64,000 nt of DNA from JAAXGX01 sp965221595 (GCA_965221595.1 OZ244900.1:744001-808000), one strand, 5' to 3'. Shown: positions 26,200-34,354, counted from the stretch's first letter. Numbers and translations are program-made. The notes: generated from the letters alone by a model not told the origin.

Positions 26200-26858
26200 G
26201 CACCGGCAGCCGGCGCGAAGACGAGCAGGTACTGGTAGCGCAGGAACCGCTCGTGGGCGAGCAGCCGCAGCCCCGCCCGCGCGGCGCTCTCGATGACGAG
26301 CCCGGGCTCTATCCGCTCTTCCAGCGGGGGCCCGGGCCCGCCGCCGTCGAGCGTGAAGTCGACGATGCCCAGCCGTCCGTCCGGCTTGAGCGCGGCCGCG
26401 ACGTTGCTCAGCAGCGTGACCGGAGCGGCGATCTCCGGATAGGTGCCGACGATGAGCACGGCGTCGAGGGCGGCCGGCAGCTTGGGGTCGTTGGCCGTGC
26501 CGAGAATGGTGCGCACGTTGGTGAGACCTTCGCGGGAGACCCGGCGAGAAATCGACTCGATCATCCGGGGCTGGATGTCCTGGGCGTAGACCAGCCCGCC
26601 GGGGCCGACGCGGCGCGCCAGGCGGACCGTGAACCACCCGCCGCCGGCGCCGAGGTCGGCGACTGTGGCGCCGGCGGTGATGCCGAGCGCATCCATGACC
26701 TCGTTCGGCATCTGCCAGGCGTCGCGGTCGGGGCCCTCGAGGATGCCGAGGTCCTCGGGTGGGAAGAGTCGGCTGTGCGGCACGCGGTCCTGCGCGCCCG
26801 CGGGAACCAGCAGCAGCGCCGCGATGACGAAACCACCGCCGAGGAGTCTGCACCGCAC
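26196..26858 (-). CDS. Exported SAM-dependent methyltransferase-like protein
   Basis: This 220-residue protein begins with a hydrophobic signal-type segment (about residues 5-20, ending PAGAQ) and then carries a class I methyltransferase core: VADLGAGGGWFTVRLA (motif I), YAQDIQPRM and a DGRLGIVDF strand. An exported methyltransferase is odd because S-adenosylmethionine is cytoplasmic. The GTG complementary to 26856-26858 is chosen because AGGAG lies ten bases upstream. It overlaps thiD by four bases, so the two are translationally coupled. Its substrate is unknown. Confidence 0.68.
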   Translation of the reverse strand: MRCRLLGGGFVIAALLLVPAGAQDRVPHSRLFPPEDLGILEGPDRDAWQMPNEVMDALGITAGATVADLGAGGGWFTVRLARRVGPGGLVYAQDIQPRMIESISRRVSREGLTNVRTILGTANDPKLPAALDAVLIVGTYPEIAAPVTLLSNVAAALKPDGRLGIVDFTLDGGGPGPPLEERIEPGLVIESAARAGLRLLAHERFLRYQYLLVFAPAAGA

Positions 26859-26888
26859 AGCGCCGCAGGCTCCTGCAGGGGTGGTTGG

Positions 26889-26918
26889 GCGACGCGGGGT
26901 TTCACCACGGGCTGCTAG
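26889..26918 (-). repeat. Dispersed ~30-bp repeat, copy D
   Basis: Read on the minus strand the copy begins CTAGCAGCCCGTGGTGAAAC and ends CCCGCGTCGC. Its TAG is the stop codon of the FdhE-like gene, the same relation seen at copy B with erpA. Confidence 0.65.
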
Positions 26919-27841
26919 TTGCATGGCTTGTGATTGTGTTCGTCCACCTCGCGCATCGGCGGCCGCGCATACCCGCGCTCCGCCGCCCCCGCGTCGAGGT
27001 CGCTCGATGCCAGATCCTCCACCGGCAGCAGCTCGAACGGCGTCGGGGCCGTCACGGTCAGGCTCTTGAGGTAGCCGCCGCACGTGCGGCACAGCTCGAC
27101 CCGCCGCGTCGCCGGCTCAGCCGCCGTGAGCGCCGCTGCCAGCAGCGAGTTCCCGTTCTCGTTGCAGTAGATGCAGCGGCGGGTGGGCGGCTGCCACGCG
27201 GCGCCGCAGAACGAGCAGCGCAGGCTGCGGTCGTCGTCGACGACCTCGGCAAACGCCGGCCAGGACCCGCACGCGGGGCAGCAGCCTTCGTCCCAGGCGT
27301 CCAGCGCGGCGCGCAGGCCGGGGTGACCGGTCGCCGCTGCGGCCAGGCAGCGGGACTGCAGCCGATTGGCGAGCGGTGCCACCGCCAGTTCCGCGACGAG
27401 CCACAGCAGGTCCGGTGCGACGCCTACATGGCGGGCCTTCGTCCGGATGGCTTGCTGGCGGCGCTGCAGCGAGGCGACGAGGAGCGAGCCGAGGTCGATT
27501 TCCTGCCGCTCGAGCGTGCGCCGCAGGCGCGCCGCCGGCCCCTCGGCAACCCCTTGGGTGAAGTCGTCACAGAAGGCCAGCACGAACGATTCGAAGTGCC
27601 CCGGGTCCGGTTCGAGGTCGCAGTCCGACAGCAGCGGGCGTTTTGCATTCAGTCTCGAAACGGCCTCCGCGGGTGCCAGCGCCAGCCGCAGCGGGGGATG
27701 CTCGTCGAGCCTTGCACCCAGCTCGAGACTCCTGGCGACGAGCCGGCGCTGCAGGTCGATCGCGGCGACGAGCTCGGGCCGCGCGCTCGCAAGCGAGGTC
27801 CAGCGGAGTCCAGCCTGCGCCAGCAGTCGGCTCGAGTTCAC
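26915..27841 (-). CDS. fdhE: FdhE-like formate dehydrogenase accessory protein
   Basis: This 308-residue protein has the FdhE pattern of several CxxC pairs in the C-terminal third (CPACGSWP, CSFCGAAW, CIYC, CRTCGGYL), which form rubredoxin-like iron or zinc sites. FdhE acts in maturation of respiratory formate dehydrogenase. No formate dehydrogenase gene is in the window. tRNA-Sec and molybdenum cofactor genes nearby fit, since that enzyme is often a molybdenum-selenoprotein. The GTG at 27841 begins the conserved region; the open frame extends 54 codons further without support. Confidence 0.78.
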   Translation of the reverse strand: MNSSRLLAQAGLRWTSLASARPELVAAIDLQRRLVARSLELGARLDEHPPLRLALAPAEAVSRLNAKRPLLSDCDLEPDPGHFESFVLAFCDDFTQGVAEGPAARLRRTLERQEIDLGSLLVASLQRRQQAIRTKARHVGVAPDLLWLVAELAVAPLANRLQSRCLAAAATGHPGLRAALDAWDEGCCPACGSWPAFAEVVDDDRSLRCSFCGAAWQPPTRRCIYCNENGNSLLAAALTAAEPATRRVELCRTCGGYLKSLTVTAPTPFELLPVEDLASSDLDAGAAERGYARPPMREVDEHNHKPCN

Positions 27842-27941
27842 GCTACCAGGGTAGCAAAGCGATTCGGCGCCCGCAGCCGCGACGTCCGCTATGCCACGTC
27901 CGCTATAATGAGTGCAGCGATCAGTGGAAAGCGTGGGTGCG

Positions 27942-28295
27942 ATGGAAACAAGCGGATTGACCATTCCTGTCAGCGTTACCGAGGCAGCGGCGAGCAGGAT
28001 CACGCAGTTGCTGGCCGAGGAGGAGAAGCGCGAAGCGGGCCTCCGGGTCTTCGTTCAAGGCGGGGGCTGTTCCGGGTTCCAGTACGGTCTGATGATCGAG
28101 GAGGGGAACGGCGATCCGGAGGCCGATCGCATCTTTCAGTCGAACGGCGTCACGCTGTTCGTCGATCCCATCAGCATTCGGTATCTGACGGGCGCCGAGG
28201 TGGACTTCGTCGACAATCTGATGGGTGGCGGCTTCACGATCAAGAACCCGAACGCCAAGTCGACCTGCGGCTGCGGCCAGTCGTTCGGCGCCTAG
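27942..28295 (+). CDS. erpA: ErpA/IscA-type iron-sulfur carrier protein
   Basis: This 117-residue A-type carrier delivers iron-sulfur clusters to apoproteins. The three ligand cysteines are Cys43 (GGGCSG), Cys109 and Cys111 (CGC). The MIEEGNGDPE and FVDPISIRYL stretches favour ErpA over IscA or SufA. The ATG at 27942 fits the family start. A TATAAT at 27904-27909 may be its -10. It is followed by a Fur-type gene, so iron handling is grouped here. Confidence 0.9.
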   Translation: METSGLTIPVSVTEAAASRITQLLAEEEKREAGLRVFVQGGGCSGFQYGLMIEEGNGDPEADRIFQSNGVTLFVDPISIRYLTGAEVDFVDNLMGGGFTIKNPNAKSTCGCGQSFGA

Positions 28296-28324
28296 CAGTC
28301 GGTGGTGCAACCCCGCGTCGCACC
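28292..28324 (+). repeat. Dispersed ~30-bp repeat, copy B
   Basis: CTAGCAGTCGGTGGTGCAAC followed by CCCGCGTCGCACC starts at the erpA stop codon and ends just before the ribosome-binding site of the next gene. It is the best-preserved plus-strand copy. Confidence 0.65.
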
Positions 28325-28336
28325 GGAGACGCGGTC

Positions 28337-29332
28337 ATGACGATGGCGCGCACGGAGCCGCAGTCAGCCTACCTCGATCGTCTTCGTCCGCCGGGCGGAC
28401 GCCGATCCAGCAAGCGCGAGCTGATCGTCAACGTCTTCCTGCGCCAGCAGGGGCATTTGAGCGCTGACGATCTCGTGACCCTGATGCGTTCCGAGGACCA
28501 GCGGATCAGCCGCGCCACGGTCTATCGGACGCTGCGGTGGATGGTCGAGGCCGGCATTGCCCGCAAGGTCGATTTCGGCGAGGGCCGCTTCCGTTTCGAG
28601 CATTCGTACCGCCACCCGCGGCACTTCCACCTCATCTGCAAGTCCTGCAACTGCTCGTACGAGTTCCTCAGCTCGGACATCGAGAGCCTGTTGGAGGAGA
28701 TTGCCGAGGCGCGCCAGTTCTCGGTCGGCCGGAGCGTCGTGCAGATCTACGGCACGTGTGAGGAGTGCCGGACGGGACGCCTGCCGTCGGACGGCGGGGC
28801 CTCGACCGAGTTGCTGTTCGCCCGCGACGCCCTGCGCATCGCCATCGCAACCGAGCGCAGCGGGCTGGAATTCTACTCGCGCGCGGCGCGCCTGACGAAG
28901 GACGCGCGCGGCCGGCAAGTCTTCGAACGCCTGGCCGGGGAGGAACAGGAGCACCTGGCCAAGCTCGAGGCCCGCTACCAGGAACTCCTCGCCCAGGATC
29001 CCGAGCTGGAGTCACGACCCACTTTTCTGTTCTTCAAGGGGGCTGCCGACGGTCTGTTCGCGGCGGGCGCCGAGGAGCTGTCGAAGGGCGTGGACGACCG
29101 GCAGGCGCTCAAGATCGGAATTCGCTGCGAGCGCGGGTCGCATCGTTTCTTCAAGCGCTACGGCGAGCGGTTCGAGGACTCAGAAGGGAAGCAGGTGTTC
29201 CTGGAGTTCGCCGACGAGGAACGCGAGCACCTCGACCTGCTGATCCGCGAGTACCGTTCGCTGGCACGCCGGCGATCGCGGGCCGTGACACCTGGCCGCA
29301 CGACCCGGCGCCCACGGCGCGCCAACGCGTAG
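28337..29332 (+). CDS. Fur-family regulator fused to rubrerythrin-like domain
   Basis: This 331-residue protein joins two domains in one frame. Residues 1-150 form a Fur/PerR-type winged helix (ISRATVYRTLRWM recognition region) with zinc-site cysteines 101, 104, 141 and 144. Residues 160-310 form a ferritin-like four-helix bundle with di-iron ligands in the rubrerythrin pattern: Glu173, an ExxH ending at His206, Glu265 and an ExxH ending at His298. The C-terminus is basic. The ATG at 28337 has GGAG eight bases upstream. A peroxide or iron sensor whose di-iron site controls DNA binding is a reasonable inference, not shown. It follows erpA. Confidence 0.85.
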   Translation: MTMARTEPQSAYLDRLRPPGGRRSSKRELIVNVFLRQQGHLSADDLVTLMRSEDQRISRATVYRTLRWMVEAGIARKVDFGEGRFRFEHSYRHPRHFHLICKSCNCSYEFLSSDIESLLEEIAEARQFSVGRSVVQIYGTCEECRTGRLPSDGGASTELLFARDALRIAIATERSGLEFYSRAARLTKDARGRQVFERLAGEEQEHLAKLEARYQELLAQDPELESRPTFLFFKGAADGLFAAGAEELSKGVDDRQALKIGIRCERGSHRFFKRYGERFEDSEGKQVFLEFADEEREHLDLLIREYRSLARRRSRAVTPGRTTRRPRRANA

Positions 29333-29401
29333 CCACGGGCCGGCAGGTGCGCCGCCCACGTTCCGACCGGGCGCTCCGCCGCCGGCTGATATGATCCCCG
29401 C

Positions 29402-29893
29402 GTGTCTGCCGCGCTCATCACCGCCGCGTTCGTGGGAATTGCCGCGCTCGGATACGCCACGGTGCTCGGCTTCACGGCGCTCGGTCCTGCCGACGTCTTT
29501 CGCCACACGTCGCTCGGCATCTTCGCGACCCTGGTGACGCTCCTGGCGCACTCGATGACGATGTTCTACCTGATCGGGAAGGGCAGGGCCGTGCGCGAGG
29601 CGGTCCAGGAGGCGCGGCTGTCGGGAGAGCTGTACCGCGCCGTGGCCCGGGTGCGCCGCCCGGTGTTCTCGATTGCCACGATGGCGATGGCGCTCACGAT
29701 GGCTACTGCCATCCTGGGCGGAGGCGTCGACACGAACACGGTTCCGGTCATGGTCCACCTGGTCTTCGCACTGGCGGCCGTCGCTGCGAATCTCGTTGCC
29801 CTGCGGACCGAGATCGTCGCCATGCTGTCGAGCGCGCGCATTGTGGCCGAGGTCGACCGGCTGATCGAAGACCGCGAGGAAGACCGCGAGTAG
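29402..29893 (+). CDS. Small integral membrane protein, unknown
   Basis: This 163-residue protein is not recognised. Four hydrophobic segments lie at about residues 2-24, 37-58, 90-108 and 118-138, with a charged loop rich in Arg and Glu between the second and third. The C-terminus is acidic (repeated EDRE). The GTG at 29402 gives the first helix. An alternative start is not obvious. It stands between the Fur-rubrerythrin gene and a HAD gene on the same strand. Confidence 0.55.
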   Translation: MSAALITAAFVGIAALGYATVLGFTALGPADVFRHTSLGIFATLVTLLAHSMTMFYLIGKGRAVREAVQEARLSGELYRAVARVRRPVFSIATMAMALTMATAILGGGVDTNTVPVMVHLVFALAAVAANLVALRTEIVAMLSSARIVAEVDRLIEDREEDRE

Positions 29894-29936
29894 GATTGGC
29901 GGGCTGGTTGGTGGAGGGAGGCATGCGGCCCGGCCG

Positions 29937-30665
29937 GTGACGCTCATTCTGTTCGACATCGACGGCACCCTGCTGCTCTCCGGCGGGGCGGGGAAGCGCG
30001 CGTTGAACGCGGCGTTCCAGGAGCTGTTCGGCGTTGCGGGCGGCTTCGACGGCATTCCGGTCGCGGGGCGCACGGACCCGCTCATCTTCGACGACGCGCT
30101 GAACCGCGCGGGGGTCACGGCCGGCCCGGCCGTGCGCCGCCGCTTCCATGCGCGCTACTGCGACCTGCTGCAGGGGGAGATCCTCGGTCCCGGCCCGCGC
30201 AAGGGGCTCATGCCGGGCGTGCGGGCGCTGCTCGCCCGCCTGGGCGCTCGCAGCGACGTGACCAGCGCGCTGCTGACCGGCAACGTCGCACGGGCGGCGC
30301 GGATCAAGCTGGAATACTTCGGCCTCTGGAGCTGCTTCGCTTGCGGCGCCTACGGCGACGACGCGCCGAGCCGGGACGAGCTGGTGCCGATTGCCGTCGA
30401 GCGGGCCCGGCGCCGGGGCATCGACGTGCCGTCGGCCGCGCAGGTCGTGGTCGTGGGCGACACACCGCTCGACATCCGCTGCGCGCAGCGCGCGGGCGCG
30501 CGGGCGGTGGCGGTGGCGACCGGCCCGTTCGACGAGGCGGCGCTCAGCCGGCACGGCGCGGACGGGGTGCTGCCCGATCTCGAGGACGCGGACGCGTTCA
30601 TCGCGCTGCTGCAGGCGAATCCGCACGAGTCCTTGGTGGAACCCCGCATCGCACAGGAGGATTGA
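29937..30665 (+). CDS. HAD-superfamily phosphatase (phosphoglycolate phosphatase-like)
   Basis: This 242-residue HAD protein has motif I DIDGTLL, motif II in LLTGN, a motif III lysine near residue 123 (RIKLEYF region) and motif IV VVGDTPLDI. A helical cap between motifs I and II (about residues 15-85) resembles phosphoglycolate phosphatases. The GTG at 29937 directly precedes motif I. Its last 15 codons lie inside repeat copy E. The reductase gene begins five bases after its stop. Confidence 0.82.
   Translation: MTLILFDIDGTLLLSGGAGKRALNAAFQELFGVAGGFDGIPVAGRTDPLIFDDALNRAGVTAGPAVRRRFHARYCDLLQGEILGPGPRKGLMPGVRALLARLGARSDVTSALLTGNVARAARIKLEYFGLWSCFACGAYGDDAPSRDELVPIAVERARRRGIDVPSAAQVVVVGDTPLDIRCAQRAGARAVAVATGPFDEAALSRHGADGVLPDLEDADAFIALLQANPHESLVEPRIAQED
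30625..30656 (+). repeat. Dispersed ~30-bp repeat, copy E (coding)
   Basis: CACGAGTCCTTGGTGGAACC with CCGCATCGCAC matches the repeat family. Here the repeat is translated and supplies the end of the HAD protein (ESLVEPRIAQ), so a repeat insertion may have rewritten its C-terminus. Confidence 0.5.
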
Positions 30666-30669
30666 CAGC

Positions 30670-31662
30670 GTGGATCGATTCAGGGCGTATCGCGTGTTCC
30701 AGGACGGGGAAACGGTGCAGGGCCGTCTCGTCGAGGTCGGCCTGCAGGATCTGGCCGCCGGGGACGTGGTGGTGCGGGTGGCGTACTCGGGTGTCAACTA
30801 CAAGGATGCCCTGGCTGCCACGGGCGCCGGCAGGATCATGCGCCGGTTCCCGCTCGTCGGCGGCATCGATCTGTCCGGCACCGTCGCGACGAGCGGCGAT
30901 CCGCGCTTCACGCCCGGCGATGAAGTCCTGGCGACGGGCTTCGGGTTGGGCGAGAGTCACGACGGCGGGTTCGCCGAGTATGCCCGCGTGCCGGCCGACT
31001 GGCTCGTCCCTCTGCCGCGCGGACTCGACCTGCGCGAGGCGATGGCGATCGGGACCGCCGGATTCACCGCCGCTCTGAGCGTCGTCGAGATGGAACGGAA
31101 CGGTTTGACTCCCGCCAGCGGCACCGTCATCGTGACCGGCGCGACCGGCGGCGTGGGCAGTCTGGCCGTGCAGTGCCTCGCCGCGGCGGGCTACCGCGTC
31201 ACGGCGTCGACCCGCAAGGCGGACGCACACGAGTACCTGCGGTCGCTGGGAGCCTCGGATGTCGTCGCCGCCGAGGTCCCGGATGCGGCCGCGGCCCGCC
31301 CGCTCGAGAAGGCCGTATGGGCGGGAGCGATCGACCCGGTCGGCGGCGACACGCTGGCGTGGCTCACGCGGACGATGCGGCGGGGCGGCAGCATCGCCAG
31401 CTCGGGGTTGACCGGCGGCGTTCAGCTGCGGACGACGGTCATGCCGTTCATCCTGCGGGGGGTCAAGCTCCTCGGCATCGATTCGTCGATGTGCCCGACG
31501 GACATCCGGCAGGAAGCGTGGCGGCGTCTGGCCACGGACATGCGGCCGGCGCACCTCGAGTCCATGACGCAGGCGATAGCGGTCGAAGGACTGCCGGCTG
31601 CGTTCGACACGCTGCTGCGCGGCGCGGCGCGTGGCCGCTACGTGGTGAAGATCGGCGACTGA
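30670..31662 (+). CDS. YhdH/AcuI-type zinc-free quinone oxidoreductase
   Basis: This 330-residue medium-chain reductase has an N-terminal GroES-like domain (YSGVNYKDALA) and a Rossmann domain with TGATGGVGSLAVQ. The order and the VGGDTLAWL and IDSSMCP regions match the YhdH/AcuI family, NADPH-dependent acryloyl-CoA reductases. Catalytic zinc ligands are absent, as expected for this branch. The GTG at 30670 has AGGAGG nine bases upstream. It is probably cotranscribed with the HAD gene. Confidence 0.85.
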   Translation: MDRFRAYRVFQDGETVQGRLVEVGLQDLAAGDVVVRVAYSGVNYKDALAATGAGRIMRRFPLVGGIDLSGTVATSGDPRFTPGDEVLATGFGLGESHDGGFAEYARVPADWLVPLPRGLDLREAMAIGTAGFTAALSVVEMERNGLTPASGTVIVTGATGGVGSLAVQCLAAAGYRVTASTRKADAHEYLRSLGASDVVAAEVPDAAAARPLEKAVWAGAIDPVGGDTLAWLTRTMRRGGSIASSGLTGGVQLRTTVMPFILRGVKLLGIDSSMCPTDIRQEAWRRLATDMRPAHLESMTQAIAVEGLPAAFDTLLRGAARGRYVVKIGD

Positions 31663-31752
31663 TGTCGGGCCGGGTACAGCCTCGCACCCGCGGGCGTCCG
31701 CCTTGCGGGGCTGTGCGCGCCGCGCCGCTCCCACCTTGCGGAATCAGCGCGC

Positions 31753-31849
31753 TGGCGGAAGCGCCTGGGAGTCGAACCCAGCCCCCCCGCGCTGGCGGGG
31801 AGCGACCGATTTTGAAGACCGGGAGGGCCACCGGGCCCCGTTCGCTTCC
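31753..31849 (-). tRNA. selC: tRNA-Sec (anticodon UCA)
   Basis: The minus strand gives a 97-base tRNA that starts GGAAGCG and ends CGCTTCCGCCA, with the CCA encoded. The anticodon loop CTTCAAA holds TCA. A long variable arm (a CTCCCCGCC stem with its complement) and an extended acceptor stem are typical of selenocysteine tRNA. Its presence means UGA can be read as selenocysteine in this organism, so some proteins may be truncated in simple gene predictions. selA, selB and selD are not in the window. Confidence 0.95.
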
Positions 31850-31945
31850 ACGGAAGGAGGCCGGCGCAAGCCGGGACAGAGCAACAGTGTAAAGGGGGCG
31901 GCTGCGCGATGGTGGTACCGCCGGAGGACGAGACGCCGATCTGGT

Positions 31946-32152
31946 CTAGCCTTCGATGAGACGAACGTCGCCCGCGCGAGGCCCCTTCTGCGACTCCTCG
32001 GGTGTGAAGTCCACGCGCTGCCCCTCACGCAGGAGCTCGAACACGGCGCCCCGCACGGCGCTGCGGTGGAAGAAATGCTCGATTCCGCCCTCGTCTCGAA
32101 TGAAGCCGAACCCTTTGTCAATCAGAAGACGCGCGATCGTGCCGGTTGGCAT
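31946..32152 (-). CDS. Cold-shock domain protein
   Basis: This 68-residue OB-fold protein has RNP1-like KGFGFI (residues 13-18) and RNP2-like EHFFHRSA (25-32), which bind single-stranded RNA and DNA. The ATG complementary to 32150-32152 has GGAGGGA upstream. The inverted repeat GTGAGCA/TGCTCAC near 32216-32252 lies in its leader or promoter region and could form RNA structure, as is common for csp genes. Confidence 0.9.
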   Translation of the reverse strand: MPTGTIARLLIDKGFGFIRDEGGIEHFFHRSAVRGAVFELLREGQRVDFTPEESQKGPRAGDVRLIEG

Positions 32153-32369
32153 ACCGTCCCTCCGAAGGCCTGTGAACCGCCTAACAAACCGCAGGCCACG
32201 GTGCTTTTTGGGCTGTGAGCACATTCCCAAACGACGGCTGCTCACGGCCGAGCCTGCCGAGCACGGCATCAATCCGACTGCACCGGATGCGCGGAGCTTG
32301 CCCCGCCGGCCCGAAGGTGGCCAGTCTAGTGAGGTCCATGCGAGAAGTCAAGCGTGTAATCGCTGGTCG

Positions 32370-32552
32370 TCAGGCGGCCGGCGCGGCGGGCTTCGGCGGC
32401 TTGGGAGGCGGGTAGGTTGTCCAGAAATGCCGTCCGCACGCGGGGCAATCCCAGAACTGCTGGGGAGGCCACGGGGCGCCGGGCCCCGGGTCCTTCAGCT
32501 CCATTTGCGCGCCGCACCGCTGGCAGCGAATCTGAATCGGAACGTCACTCAT
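32370..32552 (-). CDS. Small zinc-ribbon protein
   Basis: This 60-residue protein has two CxxC pairs (CQRC near residue 10 and CPAC near residue 37) forming a zinc ribbon, followed by a proline-lysine-rich tail. No ribosome-binding site precedes the ATG at 32552. A TAGAAT -10-like hexamer ends only nine bases before it, so the transcript may be leaderless. Its function is unknown. It is divergent from the MocA-type gene. Confidence 0.6.
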   Translation of the reverse strand: MSDVPIQIRCQRCGAQMELKDPGPGAPWPPQQFWDCPACGRHFWTTYPPPKPPKPAAPAA

Positions 32553-32595
32553 CGGGGGGGATTCTATCATTGTGGAGACACGACGAGGCGGGCGG

Positions 32596-33261
32596 ATGGG
32601 AACCACCGTGCCGGGTATCGTTCTCGCGGCCGGACGATCGCGCCGCATGGGCCGGACGAAGGCGCTGTTGCCGATCGGCGTGACCGGCGAGACGTTCGTC
32701 AGCCGGATTATCCGGACCCTGCGCGAGGGCGGCGTTGACGAGGTCGTCGTCGTGGTTGCCGACGAGGGGGCGCTGGTGGCGCGGGCGCTCCGTGAGGAAC
32801 GGCAGCCGCACCGCATTGCCGTCAACCCGTCCCCGGACCAGGGGCAACTGTCGTCGGTCCTGGCCGGCCTGCGGGCGATAGATCGGCCCGGGATCGGCGG
32901 CATGCTCGTCACGCTCGTCGACGTGCCGCTCGTCGCGGCGGCGACGGTGCGGGCATTGCTGGCCGCCCATGCCGCCACGCGAGCCCCGATCGTGCGTCCC
33001 GTGCGCGCCGGCCGCCATGGGCATCCGGTCGTCTTCGACCGATCGGTCTTCGACGAGCTCAGGGGCGCCAGGGTCAGCGCGAAGGAGATCGTGACGGCGC
33101 ACCTGTGCGAATCGATCGAGGTTCCCATCGCGGAGGACGGACCGTTCCGCGACATCGACACCCCGGCCGACTACGAAGCGGTGTTCGGGCGGCCACTGCC
33201 GGACGTCCCGGCCTCGATCAGGGCAGCCGTTGATCGTCCAGCGCGGAAGGGAATAGAATGA
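32596..33261 (+). CDS. MocA/MobA-type nucleotidyltransferase
   Basis: This 221-residue protein has the nucleotidyltransferase signature LAAGRSRRMGRTK at residues 10-22 and the metal-binding LVDVP at about residue 115. MocA adds CMP, and MobA adds GMP, to molybdenum cofactor; related YgfJ-type proteins act elsewhere. The ATG at 32596 is preferred, with GTG 32572 as an in-frame alternative. With moaD and moaE in the same window it points to cofactor maturation. It ends 15 bases before tRNA-Ala. Confidence 0.78.
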   Translation: MGTTVPGIVLAAGRSRRMGRTKALLPIGVTGETFVSRIIRTLREGGVDEVVVVVADEGALVARALREERQPHRIAVNPSPDQGQLSSVLAGLRAIDRPGIGGMLVTLVDVPLVAAATVRALLAAHAATRAPIVRPVRAGRHGHPVVFDRSVFDELRGARVSAKEIVTAHLCESIEVPIAEDGPFRDIDTPADYEAVFGRPLPDVPASIRAAVDRPARKGIE

Positions 33262-33276
33262 CGGGACGCACGCCGT

Positions 33277-33352
33277 GGGCCAGTGGCGCAGTTGGGAGCG
33301 CGCGTGAATGGCATTCACGAGGTCACGGGTTCGACCCCCGTCTGGTCCACCA
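33277..33352 (+). tRNA. tRNA-Ala (anticodon GGC)
   Basis: The 76-base tRNA folds with acceptor GGGCCAG/CTGGTCC, D arm GCGC/GCGC, anticodon stem CGTGA/TCACG, and T arm ACGGG/CCCGT with loop TTCGACC, then A and an encoded CCA. The anticodon loop ATGGCAT is identical to that of E. coli tRNA-Ala(GGC). tRNA 3' ends are frequent integration targets, and an integrase fragment lies 2.7 kb downstream. Confidence 0.95.
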
Positions 33353-33367
33353 CCCCTTCTCTTTAAG

Positions 33368-33385
33368 CTCTTGTATCTACAAGAG
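33368..33385. repeat. Short perfect inverted repeat beside tRNA-Ala
   Basis: CTCTTGTA and TACAAGAG are separated by two bases, 15 bases after the tRNA. It could be a weak tRNA terminator stem or a recombinase arm site. It is AT-richer than its surroundings. Confidence 0.45.
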
Positions 33386-34336
33386 TTATCCGTGCCGTGA
33401 GGCATCAGCCCCGTATTCCAGCCCCCATTTTTTCGCGCCATGCCAGAGTACTTCCGGAGCCGCGCGCGGACCGAACCGGACTCTCGACCGCGACACGATC
33501 GAGGGCGGAGACGGACTCGCAGTCGCTTCACGGCATGTCGCGGGACGCTTGAGCCGGGCCACGGTGCGGCATGGCTCGTCGGTCGTTGCGGGAGCTGAGA
33601 GGGCTGATCTCCGCGTCGCATACTCTGGTCATGGAGGGCGAGTCGAACACTGACATCGCGTCAAGGACACGGCGGGGCCGGGCGAGCAGGAGACTGCTGG
33701 TTGGAGGCGTCGTCGCGAGCCGCAGCCGAGTCCGGCGACGCCGCAGGTGAGTACCGGGATTCGACGGCCATCGGCGCGGTTGTGGACACAGTCGTGTCGG
33801 TCAGCCCACTCGCGGCGGCCGCGGTGGCGGCAGCTACCCCGTCGGGGCGCTGGGCCGAAACCCGCTGACCGTCGTCCTCGAGACTGGCGCCGACTACGCG
33901 CTGGCCGCGGATCCTGAGGATGACGAGCCGGACGGCCAGGAAACGCACCCGCCGGCCCGGCCCCTCGCCGAGCGCGTGCTGCCGCACCTGCTCCGCTGCG
34001 CCCCCGACGTCCGACCGCAGGCCGGAGTGCTGGGCCAGCGCTCGATTGCACCGGGCGGCGCTACCAGGATCTCCGAGCGGCGCTCGACGCAGGGCACATC
34101 GGCCCTGCGCTGCGGGCGGGCGCGGCACTCCGGCGGGATCGCGGCTATGCGCTGACTCCCGCGGGACGCAGCCACGCCGAGGCCCTTCGCGGCCACTGCG
34201 TTTCCGTTTCCGCCCTCAGGGGCGGCCGGAAACGGACCTGTACGGGATCGCACGGTAGACGAGCAGGACGGAAGAAGCTGCCGGAGATGCCCATGCGAAT
34301 GCCGACGACAAGTACCGCGACGGCATACGTGGTACC

Positions 34337-34354
34337 ATTCAGAAAATTCTGAAT
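34337..34354. promoter_or_regulatory. Palindromic operator-like site
   Basis: ATTCAGAA and TTCTGAAT flank two A residues. Perfect 8-bp arms in a low-GC patch are typical of a dimeric regulator site. It lies about 220 bases upstream of the helicase start and beside the decayed winged-helix segment. Confidence 0.4.

Noticed and set aside
33258..33653. Plus-strand open frame across tRNA-Ala
   Set aside because: It reads through the tRNA and has no family features.
34060..34190. Winged-helix regulator gene
   Set aside because: RYQDLRAAL and YALTPAGRS look like a regulator fragment, but the upstream half is in another frame and the start is missing. It was described only as decayed sequence.
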